A program made the position numbers and the translations under genes. Positions 11,646 to 22,084 of a stretch of 25,917 bases of DNA are shown here, in pieces. Source of the stretch: Dipetalonema caudispina (Eukaryota; Nematoda; Chromadorea; Rhabditida; Onchocercidae); the NCBI GenBank assembly GCA_013365325.1, contig JABVXV010000568.1:1-25917 (forward strand), written 5' to 3'. Below the pieces are notes generated by a model. The model was given only the letters and a program-made list of their open reading frames with translations. It ran no database searches and was not told where the DNA came from. The number at the start of each line of letters is the position of its first letter. Within the stretch, counting starts at the first letter, position 1.

Positions 11646-13801
11646 ATGGGAAATGAAACGCATCAGTTGAATTCATCGTCGTCGATGATGCAAATTGTTT
11701 CTGTGTTTGATCTGGAGAATATCACTTTTTCAAAGGTTTTTTTTTTCTTTTTTTTTTTTTGGAAACATTGCGCTGATTTAAGCGTAGAATGTTTAAAAAT
11801 ATATCATCTTTGCTCACACTTTTTCTGGTATGAAAGGTAGAAAATAAGCGAGCTAAACTTTCGGGAACGTCGTATGCGATGCCAACATTGTGAACTTGGA
11901 AATGAGTTTTGTTTATCTGTGTCATTTAATTCAGTGATGTGGACCTGTCAAATCAGAAATTGATTATGTTTGAAGGGTGTTGAAAATTTCTACTTTTTTC
12001 TGTACTTCATGGCGATAGATAAGGCACTTGGAAAAAGAGCCATTATTAAGGAATGGAAATTTAGAAGTAAAAGATCCTTTCAAGAGATGTAGAAAAGCTG
12101 TGATGTGATTGTGATATATTTTCAGGACAAGATTGGTTATGGAGGATGTCGATCAGTAAATGAATTTGAAAAAATGAATCGTGTTGGTGAGGGTACATAC
12201 GGCATTGTATACAGAGCCAAGGATGCGAAAACTGGAGAGATTGTATTTGATTTTATTTCCTTCTTATAAGTTCATCCAAAGCTTGAATTGAAATTGAGAT
12301 TTAAGCTAGGGCTTAAAATTCTATTTGTTTTCGAGTTTTGTTTTAGATAGCACTGAAAAAAGTAAGAATGGATGAGAAAAGTGAAGAGAACGGAATTTCA
12401 ATATCGGCAATCCGTGAAATCCATCTGCTTATGAGTTTGCATCACAAAAATATCGTGCAGTTGAAGGAAATTGTAGTAGGGCAGCAGTTAACATCAATTT
12501 TCCTGGTTATGGAGTACTGTACTCAGGTAATTTTAATTTTTAAAAAGCTAAGAAGTTGACGAAGGCAGTGGTTAGAGGCATACTGATCATTATTTCTTTT
12601 TGCATTCTGCGTGAACTATTTCATGATTTGGCGTCACTGTTGGACAATATGCGAGTGCCATTTACAGAGCCACAGGTTAAATGTATTGTAATGCAGTTAC
12701 TAAAAGCATTGGTTTATTTGCATGGGAAACATATAGTTCATCGAGATTTGAAGGTTCATTTTAACTTCATTTACTTTTTTGAGATTCACTTTTTCCTAAC
12801 ACTTGCCAATAAATTTTGGCGTTTATTATTTAAATCTTTGCGATATTTTTGATACGTTGATTACATCTTGAATTCGTTTTATAGGTTTCTAATCTTCTCT
12901 TAACAGATGACGGCTGTTTGAAAGTTGCTGATTTTGGATTGGCGCGAACATTCGGAGAACCTTCTAAGCAGATGACGCCAAGAGTTGTTACTCTATGGTA
13001 GCATTCTGAATAATTTTACAAAGAAGTATTTTGAGCATTAGGAAGCCTCTGAATGCCCTGTTTAATCCTTGAAAAACTGAAGGAAATTCTTGATTTTAAA
13101 ATTTTGCAGGTACCGCAGTCCAGAACTATTATTTGGTGCAAAAGAACAAAGTACCGGTGTTGATATGTGGGCAACAGGGTGCATTCTTGGAGAATTACTC
13201 ATACACCGACCTCTTTTACCAGGGAAAACCGAGCTTGATCAGGTAGTCTAAATTGTGTCTTTAACCACTATGTTAAATACTTGTTGGAAACGCATCGAAT
13301 TTGTATGTAGTTTAGATTAATAGAATAATCGATTTGCTTGGGACTCCGACTGAAAAGATATGGAAAGGAATCGAAGAGTTGCCTGCTTTGCGTAATTTCC
13401 AATTACGCTCCCAGCCGTACAATAAGTTGAAGTGTGTGATGGAACGTGCTAGTGACAGCTGCTTGCAGCTTTTAAATGGTCTCTTCACCTATGATCCATC
13501 TCTTAGAATTTGTGCAAAGGATGCGCTACGCTCGAGGTATAAAATTAAATCCTAAGAACTTCATTCTTTTTTTACAAATAAGCACCAAAATTAGAAAGTG
13601 CATATTGAAGTGAGGTGAGAGGTTTCGGGATTGCGATCGATTGCGAAGAGAATGATTTAAGGTAATTTTTGAGAAATTTTTTGAAGTTTCAGATATTTTA
13701 ATGAACCTCCATATCCATGTGATGCAAGTATGATGCCATCATTTCCGCAGCACCGAAATCGAAAGCGTAAAAGAAAAAGCAGTAGTTGCAGCAATAATTG
13801 A
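11646..13801 (+). CDS. CDK10: Cyclin-dependent kinase 10 (CDK10 / PISSLRE family)
   Basis: Ser/Thr kinase; in animals CDK10 partners with cyclin M and phosphorylates ETS2, and is linked to cell-cycle and cilium control. Exons: 11646-11735, 12126-12242, 12347-12526, 12625-12753, 12885-12997, 13110-13242, 13316-13536 and 13693-13801, giving 363 aa, against 360 in human. Visible motifs are [19 protein letters not shown] (glycine loop, residues 51-56), catalytic K73, the cyclin-binding helix SISAIRE in place of PISSLRE with E93, the catalytic loop HRDLK at 168-172, DFG at 188-190, a probable T-loop threonine T203 in [11 protein letters not shown], and SPE instead of APE at 213-215. The C-terminus is basic (RKRKRK), a possible nuclear localisation signal. 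ATG 11646 is chosen because the joined N-terminus aligns in length with human CDK10. The exon 4 acceptor reads TTTCAT rather than TTTCAG. Confidence 0.92.
12622..12624 (+). other. Non-canonical 3' splice site (CAT) before CDK10 exon 4
   Basis: Family conservation requires the junction ...YCTQ|DLASLL, with exon 4 starting at 12625. The intron starts with a normal GTAATT donor at 12527 but ends ATTTCAT; base 12624 is T where G is expected. No in-phase AG lies close by, and reading through the intron meets a stop after about 11 codons. Confidence 0.75.
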
Positions 13802-13886
13802 TAGCAGCACTCCTGGTTGTTGGAATTTTGCTTGTGAATTTCACAGGATATCGCAGTTGTTCTATTAGTTTATCGCCACATGCACT

Positions 13887-13898
13887 AATAAAAATAAA
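13887..13898 (+). terminator. Polyadenylation signals of CDK10
   Basis: Two overlapping-spaced AATAAA hexamers (13887-13892 and 13893-13898) lie about 85-95 nt after the CDK10 stop codon, a normal 3' UTR length for a nematode gene. Confidence 0.75.
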
Positions 13899-14452
13899 TC
13901 GTCGTAGGATGTGTCTGGTTATTTTCGATCAGATTACCGTGAAGATCTTGCGTTACATATTTCCCATCTCATCGTAATAGTTGTGTTTGATGGATAGATC
14001 AACCATTATGAAAATTTCAAACTGGGAACTAAAGTCGTTATGTTCACCTCTTTTCCTGCCCTCAAATTGACTGAATACTGCTGTTATCGCTTGTTGAATG
14101 TTGAGCTCTTCCCTCTTAAGATAAGTGTAATTGTTGCATATGGTTGATGATCATTAATGAAGCTTGATTAACGACACAAATCACCAGAATACGAGCTGTG
14201 GATCACCGTTGACTACCATATGTTTGCTCTTCAAAGATTTGTGGATAAATCCCAATTAATTTGGTGCATTCGATATTATTTGGTTGCACATTTCCTTTAT
14301 CTAACATTGAAGCATTTTTCTCATGGTATCGGGGAAGGTAATTGCTATTATTTGGATTCCTTGTATTGAGGTATTTTTGAAAGTAAAGTGAAATTTGAAT
14401 TTGGAATCGTTTCGGACATAATATTCCTGATGTAAATTTTAAAATGCTTGAA

Positions 14453-14485
14453 AAGAAAAGTCCCGTTAATAGGCGGGATTTTCTT
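14453..14485 (+). repeat. 12-bp hairpin upstream of the kinase gene
   Basis: AAGAAAA-G-TCCCG pairs with CGGGATTTTCTT, leaving one bulged G and an 8-base loop. The GC-rich base of the loop side followed by a T-rich arm looks structured. It sits 180 bp before the kinase ATG and outside any coding exon. Confidence 0.6.
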
Positions 14486-14574
14486 CGGCAAATTCATTGT
14501 TTTATTCTACCATGATTGAATAAAGCGGGCTTTTGGTTAATGCTAGCTACTGTCACTCTTTTGGTATTAGATTC

Positions 14575-14580
14575 ATACAG
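14575..14580 (+). promoter_or_regulatory. Possible trans-splice acceptor of the CK1/TTBK-like gene
   Basis: CATACAG at the end of a T-rich stretch lies 51 nt upstream of the in-frame ATG at 14632. It could receive a spliced leader or terminate a 5' UTR intron. No other AG lies close to the ATG. Confidence 0.3.
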
Positions 14581-14631
14581 ATTGATTTCGCGGCAATAAA
14601 CATCGAGTGCGTAATCTCGGACTTTCTCTTA

Positions 14632-17600
14632 ATGGCGGTCGGTGTGACATCCATACCGCCTGCACCGCCTCCACCTCCATCACATCAACCATCGGTTGTT
14701 GCGTGTTCCACCGAGAAAGACCGTTTACCGAAATTGAAGGAAGTGGTGAAAACTGATCTACACACGTATCAGTTGTATAAGGTTATCGGTGAGGGTGGTT
14801 ATGGTACCGTATACGAGAGTGAAACTTATGATGGGTTAGTTGAGTTCCTTGCAATCAAATTTAGGCTGTTATTTCTGATCCCATTTTTTGTATTACGTCA
14901 CTACAATTTCCATATATCATCAGGTTATCAGCCTTCTTTTCCGTGTGTTAACTAATAAGTAACGGGAAGAAGGAACTATTGATTCACTGATCCGATATCC
15001 AACCAGAATTGTGCGTGATTGCAAAAGCATCGAGTTGGTGACCATTTTTGTCCAGTCGAAAGTAAGCCTAAGCCTGAGCACTCCGCGTTACTATCCTCGT
15101 GTCGTTGCACTTCCAAAATCTTCACTCCTCCATTATATTCTTCGATGTTTAATGTGCATCTTTCCGATTATGGTTGTGACATGTGCATGATTATTTTCTG
15201 TCAACGCATATGATCTTATCTTTCCAAGTTAACGAATATGTTTAAGTTATTTCATACGAAACATTTAATTCTTTTTCGCTCTCCTTATACGTTCACAAAC
15301 ATAATTGATACATAGTGACATCGATAGTCTTGATATATTATAAAAGCGATAATATATTACGCATTTATTTCGCGAACAGTACTGTAGGAATGCGTAATAT
15401 ATACAGAACTTTTTTTACACGCGGATTTCTACACGTGTCATAAGCGTAACAAAAGTTTCCGTACTATATGATACATATTTCTTCCTTCTTTCGTTGCCAT
15501 TGGTATTCTCGATTCTGCAGCAGATTTCTCTCTTGATTCATCACTTGAGGAGATTGTCCAATTACGTTATTTATCTCTTCTGGTCCATTTCCGGAAAATT
15601 TATTAGTTTCTGAAAATGAGTGTTTTTGTTACGAACATGTCTATACTTGGAAGTTATTTTAAAGCTTTCAAGAATGGGAAAATAATTGTATATATTATTA
15701 CTTCCTGGACTTCAAAATAGTGAAAGAAGTGTGACGTGACAAGAGCGAGACGTGACGCTACTTGAAGTACTTGTATTGGATAATTGTGTAAAATCCACTT
15801 TAGCTGGATCCACAGTTTTTCATGCAAATTTTTGCATTATGCCATGTTTCTACGCCATCACTTTATCAATCATAACCAAATGGCCAAGTTTGGAAATTCG
15901 GATTGAAATTCGCTTTTAGCACTCCCAAGATGCTTCAAAACAGTCTACTAATGCAAATACAGATGGCACCTATCAAGTTATATTAAAATACAAATCAATC
16001 CTTTTCCGATTCTTCAAATAGTATCATCCAGTCTAACACCGATGAAGTTCATTCGGTTGAAAGAATGATTCCTACTATAGATTCATTCATCTAGGAGTGC
16101 ACAGTATATCAGAAACAAAATGGACAGTGAAGTAGTCCATTAGACGTCAATGTAAAGTAACAGTTTCGAAAAGAGAGTGGTAATAACGCAACAATTGACA
16201 AAGCAAATATCTACCATCTATCTGATCAGAACTCATTTTAACAATCAAATCATATCATGAAAGTTTCAGATCATATCACTTCATTGTTATTTGATCCGTC
16301 ATTCAGAAGAACGTAGTTTTATTGTTCCAACTCGTTCATCTCGTAATATTTATTACATACTGTCTCTTTCGATAATCATTTCTCAAGTGTTATGTTATAA
16401 TGTTCATATCATATATACACACCAAAGTTTTATGTCATTTTTAATATGCAAGTATGAAAAAGTGATGAATATCATCGGTTGCAATCACATGTAAATTATC
16501 ATAGCCAAATGATGTATCACCAAAACCTTTTATGATTCAACTGTGAATACCTTTTTAACGTGTCGCTTTTGTTCCCTTTTATATTTATTCATTTATTCAA
16601 CGAGCCAATTGTGAAAGTCAGATAGCTAAATACCCTGGTCTAGTCCATGAATTGTTTTACTGTCAATCCTTTCTCAGTTCTATCCTACTTCCTTAAAGCT
16701 ATCACCTATATTAACTTCTCAGCTGCATATCAAGTTCAGAATTATATGAATTATTATAAATTTAATAAATTTGAGGAGACGATAACATTATAGACGTCGT
16801 GTAGCCGTAAAAGTTGAAAAGTACAGTAAATCGATGCTACACATTGAAGCAAGTGTGATGCGTGCTGCAGCACGGCGACATAGCGAACATATTTGCGAGC
16901 TGATCGATTACGTAAGCTTTTAAGAAATGTGTTTTGGAGATTTGGAAGAATTTCCAAAAATTCGAAGCCAGAAGAGGTTATCATTATTCTATGCACGATG
17001 CATTGATTTCCTAACGTTGAACCTTAGCACAACTCAAAAATATCATCCAAAGCCTAATTATTGGACTGAATCAGGGGTGGACTATCGATTACAGCTGGTA
17101 CCTTCCGAACGCTCATGTAAGTTGTTCGAGGATTACAAATGAGCCAAAATCAACCGGTCCTGGCAAATTTACGTGTGAACAATTTGCATATCAACAAATG
17201 AGTTTCTGAATCTGAAAACGGATCTTCAAAAATCACTTGTTTAGAGAATAAGTTTTAAATTTTATTTTAACTTTGAAGTGCTGAAATCCCGGAACTGGTT
17301 GAATGATTCAGGGCACGGAAAAACCAGACTACATTTTCATTGTGATACCACTGCTTGGTAAAGACCTGCACAAACTGCGTAATGAGCAAATCAACCGACG
17401 CTTTTCGCTGTCTACTGCAGTACAAGTAGGCCTGCAGACGCTGAAAGCTGTGGAGGAATTACATCTGTTAGTTATCCTTCTAGAACTGAATGCGGATAAC
17501 TGCTTAATTACATCCTTTAATTAGCGCTTTATCAATCTTTTAAAGCTGAGATTAGATTAGCGGTGTTGTTACCTCAATTCTTACTCTAAAATATTTCCTT

Positions 17601-19461
17601 CGCTAACGAGAAAAAATGCGGACCAAAGACAAATAATAATAATCTATGCTGTTATGAAGCGGTATCTTACATTGTAGGAGTCATTTTATATCGCGTGATA
17701 TTAAACCTGGTAATTTCATGGTTGGATTACGCGAGAATCAACAGCACAAGACGATATTTTTGATCGATTTTGGGCTTGCAAAGAAATACGTTGATAAGGT
17801 AAGACTGATAAGAGTTATGCATAGATGTAAATTTCTGAGAGTGAGAACTGTCGTGGAATATTATCAGTGGTAGAAGGAATTTGTATTTTTGAAGAAGACA
17901 GTATAGTCCTCTTGATTCACGACAAGTAGTTGAATATAGAATTTATTGAATAACACAGCAATTAATACCAGCAGATGTTATAATAATTTTTATGGCGTAA
18001 TATGTTAAGAGTCATTGGACTGAATGGTGGTCGGAAGCTCCAAGTCAAAAAGGATAAAATAGAAGAGGTGGAAATGAATCGTACTTTGTAAGTGAATAAG
18101 GTGATTGAATGAGCCCGGTAAAGCTGTGACCCTTATACATATATATGTGTGTAGTGGGAGTGGTCTACAGGATGCATTGTTGTCACCCTGTCGTTAGTAT
18201 ATGACACAAAGGACAATGTATTACAATCCTAACTTAAGCATATGAAACAAAGGATACGATGTTGCAATCTTATTTTAAGAATATGACAGTAGGACAAGGA
18301 CAGTACGTTGCTATCGGATCTGATTTAAGCATGTCTTAACCACAGAGAACAAAGACGTATTGTGTTGATATCTCATTTTAGACAAGGATGAGTATAAGTT
18401 AAATGATTTATGTTAGACATTGTAACTTTCCTCAACTATCAATTTATATGACAATTATTCAAATGAGAATAATTCTAGAATACAAGTTAATTTTATCTAG
18501 AAATACTTATGATAAAAAATTTTCGGATTCACTACAAGAACTGTTTCCAAGCAAATGTTGGAAGTTGCAAGTTCTTTCTTAATATGTGATCCATTCCTTC
18601 TTTTTATTCCTTCTGAGTTTCATAGAACGGTAAATTACTTCCATCACGAGGAGAAGTGGGATGGCGAGGCACAACACGATACGGCTCATTGAAAGCTCAT
18701 TTGAGACTCGATTTGGCGAGGCGAGATGATCTGGAATCATGGTTTTACCTTCTCGTTGAGATAACTCGTGGATCATTACCGTGGCGACACGTTTCTGGTA
18801 AACGATGTTATTTTCAATTGCTCGTTGTCGATATCTATCTCTATAAGAGCCATCCAAGTCATTTATCTAACGATGAGTAAATTTGTACAGAGCGTGCTGG
18901 TGTGCAAGCAGCCAAACTGATGGCTCGTGATGCAGGTCGCACGCAATTCTTCCATCAATGCCCGAGACAATATGAAACGTTGATGCGAATGATCGATGAA
19001 CTAGTATTCGAGGATAGTCCTAAGTACAGCGAATTTGTGGATATATTGATGGATGTGAGTATATCGTCTGACGCTTATGCTCATACTGTATACTGCATTA
19101 CTGATAAAATTCCACTATAAAACTTTAGATCAAAAGGGAATGGAAATTACGACTTAGTTCACGATTTGATTGGGATGAAGATATGACGTCTACTCGGTCT
19201 ACGACGAGGAGCGTATCATCGGATGCGGAATGTGAGAAGGCTGTCAAAGAAGAATGTGTGAAAGGTATAGCGGAAGTTGATCTAAAGGAACGTGAAATGA
19301 TAGAAATTAAAGATCAGCAAAAACAGCCGCAACAGTCATTAACGCATGCGGTATCACCTGCACTATCAACAGCAGTATTAGCACTACGGCAACATCAGAA
19401 TCAGCATCAACGACAATCTTTCTTCACTCACCAGCAGCCGCAATCGACCGGTCCATTATGA
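14632..19461 (+). CDS. Casein kinase 1 / tau-tubulin kinase-like protein kinase
   Basis: CK1-superfamily Ser/Thr kinase of the tau-tubulin kinase (TTBK) type, a class greatly expanded in nematodes and often germline-expressed. Exons: 14632-14834, 16794-16911, 17312-17466, 17678-17798, 18626-18797, 18891-19054 and 19129-19461, giving 421 aa with all phases consistent. The N-terminus is Pro-rich (PPAPPPPPS). The glycine loop is GEGGYG at 53-58 and the catalytic lysine is K74 in VAVKVEKY. The catalytic loop reads SRDIKPGN at 164-171, so the usual His is Ser while catalytic D166 is kept. DFG is at 189-191. The CK1-type segment is [12 protein letters not shown], where CK1 has GTARYAS, followed by [15 protein letters not shown]. 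The tail from ~330 is charged and then Gln/His-rich, likely disordered. ATG 14632 is the first good in-frame ATG; a TTG-started frame begins earlier. Substrates cannot be inferred. The tail may have alternative 3' exons. Confidence 0.88.
14835..16793 (+). other. Large intron 1 of the CK1/TTBK-like gene (1,959 bp)
   Basis: GTTAGT donor and ATTATAG acceptor. It holds the palindromic element at 15352-15402 and several open frames with no splice support. No conserved kinase segment is missing between the flanking exons, so no hidden exon is required. Confidence 0.75.
15352..15402. repeat. 51-bp nested palindrome in the kinase intron
   Basis: ATATATTACGCAT (15352-15364) is an exact inverted match of ATGCGTAATATAT (15390-15402). 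The spacer contains a second perfect 10-bp palindrome, ACAGTACTGT, at 15376-15385. It could extrude as a hairpin with a forked loop, or be the core of a small inverted-repeat (MITE-like) element. Confidence 0.8.
17799..18625 (+). other. Intron 4 of the CK1/TTBK-like gene
   Basis: GTAAGA donor and TTTCATAG acceptor. It contains the diverged tandem repeat at 18198-18384. No exon-like sequence is seen otherwise. Confidence 0.75.
18198..18384. repeat. Diverged tandem repeat, about four units of 41-53 bp
   Basis: Units begin at about 18198, 18241, 18282 and 18332. Each follows the pattern TATGACACAAAGGAC, a short variable part, a TTGCAATCT-like core, and ATTTTAAGCA. The first three units are the most alike and the fourth is degraded. 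It lies entirely within kinase intron 4. Confidence 0.65.
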
Positions 19462-20488
19462 TACATACTTTAAATTATTCAATTTTGCAGTGATATGACG
19501 ATAATTAATTTTTCACTGCAGTTCATATAGTAGTTAAGCATATTTTATGGTTATTTGCAAGATTAGTTCGATATACGAACCAAAGAACGTATAAGTTATC
19601 ACGATACTGGTAGTAATTTGATGTTAAGCTAGTTATCGTCATTTTATCTTGTTCACATTTCAAAGTATACAATTTAATGTCAATAAGAAGCCAAGTTTGG
19701 ACTGATGTTACGTGGCCAGATTTTGCAGCAAGCTGTCAACTCGACGCCAAATCTGAATGCATTACGGCTGTCAATGAATGAGCTAAAAGCACAAAATTCT
19801 ATGTTTATTTTCATTAAACAGCAAAGCTCAGCCGATCCCTCAATCAGTAATTCAGCGATGTGCTACCATTCTTTTCGATTTCCATTTCCGGTCGTATATG
19901 TATAAATCGCATTCTCTGTCCTTTTGTGACAATTCTTTAACTATTCCTGTGCAATGTTAGTCATCAAGTACGGGAAACCGATTTTTCCTCCTGAAAAAAA
20001 AAAAACCCCTCTGTAAAAGTTTCAATGAAGGCATACAAAAAATATCAGAGGTGTGGTTCAATCAGTAGACAAGAATGTGATTTTAGCACAGGAATGGTGT
20101 CACCCCGTACCAGTTTCATCTCATCAATTGCATAATTCTTCCCGAAGAAACCGGATCGCTTCGTCATCACTTTTGTCCATCATGACAGTAGCTGTAACAT
20201 CAATAACAATAATGATAACGATCATTGATTACCAACGTGTCGCACTACTTTTTGAACTGCTACTGCTTCATATGCTTGAAACATCAAGCTAAATATATAC
20301 ATTTCTCCGGAGCTATTTCTTCGTTTTCGGACTTGAAGAAAATCAAATGAACAAAAGGGGGACCGGAAATAGAAAGGAATGCGGGGTGTAAATTATAATT
20401 AATATCCATATGATTGCCAACTTTTGGCGGAGTTATTTCAACTGTGGACAAGTGATTGTGCAACAAAAGGTACCCCAAAAAAAAGTAC
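19462..20488 (+). other. Downstream region of the kinase gene with possible alternative 3' exons
   Basis: There is no AATAAA close to the stop at 19459-19461, so the 3' end is undefined. Two coding-like segments follow. Bases 19687-19905 are an open frame with polar, Leu-containing sequence (for example NLNALRLSMNELKAQ) that could end at a donor before GTATAT near 19897. From 20051, after ATATCAG, a phase-compatible frame reads RCGSISRQECDFS and stops at 20135-20137. These could be alternative C-terminal exons of the kinase or a separate small gene. A competing frame over 20053-20292 is Ile/Leu-rich and less convincing. Confidence 0.25.
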
Positions 20489-20568
20489 ATATGACGTGTC
20501 GGTAGGAATCGAACCTCTGCTTCTGGTGTGAATACTCGATTGTCCTAGCCATATCGCCAGGGTCATAT
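20489..20568 (-). ncRNA. tRNA-like element (pseudo-tRNA or SINE head)
   Basis: On the minus strand a perfect 7-bp terminal stem (ATATGAC with GTCATAT) encloses 66 nt. Inside are a box A-like TGGCGATATGGCTAGG with a 4-bp D-arm-like pairing (TGGC with GCTA) and a perfect box B, GGTTCGATTCC. The 80-nt length suits a tRNA. However, I find no good anticodon stem, the T stem has mismatches, and six extra bases lie between the T arm and the terminal stem. A functional tRNA is therefore unlikely; a decayed tRNA or a polymerase III-derived repeat is more probable. Confidence 0.5.
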
Positions 20569-21650
20569 ATGTGCAATGTAACAGGAAAATAATTGGGTTT
20601 ATCTATCTAAAGGGCAACGATAATGTGACAATAGATAAACAAATATTGCACATATTTCATTGTATTGAGAACGGAATGCAGCAACTTGGGTGACATCTAA
20701 TTTCACCTAAATAGAGATAATGAAGTTTGAGATTTCTCCAGGTCACTAGAAGAAAATTTCTTCCTTCAGTTTCATAGTAAGCTCCAAAAATGCTTTTTCT
20801 TTTGGAAATGCGAAGAAACAGATTTGTTGGAACTTCTTTTCCTTATAAATACTATTGTATTAGATTTTTCGAAATGAAATTGAGTTCAAATAAATCAATG
20901 AAAGCGCAGCGATGAATTATTATTTTATGCGTGGAATGTGAGCAATTAGTACAACATATACAAAATAATTCACAAAGGAAACGGAATGGCAACTTTCAAG
21001 TTACATGTCTGCCTGAACGCAACTGATATCTTTTTAATTACGGAATAATCAATTGATTACTTGATAGATTAGATTTATGTTATCCTATTACTCTCTTCAT
21101 TTTCTTATTTTTAAAAGATGAGCTGTTTGGAGGGTTAGAGCTAAAATGAACAAAATCGAAATGCAATGAATTAAAAATTTTGCTTGAAGCTGTCATTAGT
21201 TTTAATTTTTATGCCCAGCCTGCAGTATTTCTCTCTGGCATTAGAACTAAATTTTATTAAAAATTAAAAATTTTTGGAAATTTAAGGCATATTTGCCGGA
21301 ATGAGATTTGCACAGGATTTTGAGAGAAAAAAATAAGACCAATGTCTTATATGGAAACATGCACTTTCGCGGCGCGGCATGCAGCCTACTATGCGAAATT
21401 TTTACGATGTATAATTTGTTTTCGTTTTTTTAACAAAAAAGGATATCGCTATTCCGGGAATGATTCATTGAGTATGAATGATTTAAAGCGGAAAAACTTA
21501 TATTTCATATTCTAACATCGGGTCAGCTTACTGTGCAGTAATTGCTCAATATTAGTTGAATCCAATGTAACCGGTTTAGACAAAACGAAGTATCCTTTCG
21601 ATAGAATGATTTTTCAAATTTATACAAACATATTCTCTATCTAATAAACT
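20569..21650. other. Intergenic region, no feature recognised
   Basis: AT-rich sequence lacking long open frames, clear splice pairs or repeats that I could detect on either strand. Confidence 0.6.
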
Positions 21651-22084
21651 ATGCAACAACAAATTCCCTTCCGGTTCGAAATTACAATTAAGTTGGTTAA
21701 GACGATTGCGTTCAGCTCAACAGAATGTACACCTTACGAGACAAAGTTGAAGTGCACTGTTCTTGAAGAATCGTCAGAGAGAGGATCGGAACAAAGAAGA
21801 CGCTTGAATGCTGTCACATCCACAGTTTTTAAATCATCCGGAAAGACACTCTGCAATGGAAAAAAATCTGCCTTTGAATTTTATGCAAATTTAATTAGTC
21901 GACCAAGAAAGGATTAAACACTAATGAAGATGCATGGCCTTAACTGAATTGTGGAGTGTATCGGGACAAGCTGTTAGTTATCCTGAAGATGTGAGGCGAC
22001 AATCACTTGTTGCTCACCGTCTTCAAGGTACAGATGCTGAAACTTGGTGCCATACTCGTATCAAGACATTACTTAGTCATCCAT
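21651..22084 (+). pseudogene. Unassigned coding-like block, possibly a decayed gene
   Basis: Bases 21651-21917 are an ATG-started frame of 88 codons with alternating beta-type and charged sequence (PFRFEITIKLVKTIAF near the start, KKSAFEFYANLISRP near the end). Bases 21932-22084 are a second ATG-started frame of 50 codons in another phase (for example ELWSVSGQAVSYPEDVRRQ). Between them the third frame also reads sensibly (LNTNEDAWP), as if two small indels broke one continuous sequence. The first part recalls an N-terminal C2-like (NT-C2) strand pattern, but only weakly. It may be a frameshifted pseudogene, sequence errors in a real gene, or small separate exons. Confidence 0.3.

Larger units (their letters stand above)
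13899..14580. other. Intergenic region between CDK10 and the CK1/TTBK-like kinase
   Basis: No gene seen. It contains the hairpin at 14453-14485 and presumably the promoter of the downstream kinase gene. Confidence 0.6.

Noticed and set aside
14533..14631. Upstream TTG-started extension of the kinase N-terminus
   Set aside because: The first good start codon is ATG 14632. The extra residues look like leader sequence and are crossed by a candidate splice acceptor at 14580.
3125..19461. Operon of the three plus-strand genes
   Set aside because: Gaps of about 2.2 kb and 0.8 kb are longer than typical nematode operon spacing, CDK10 has its own poly(A) signals, and the genes have unrelated functions.
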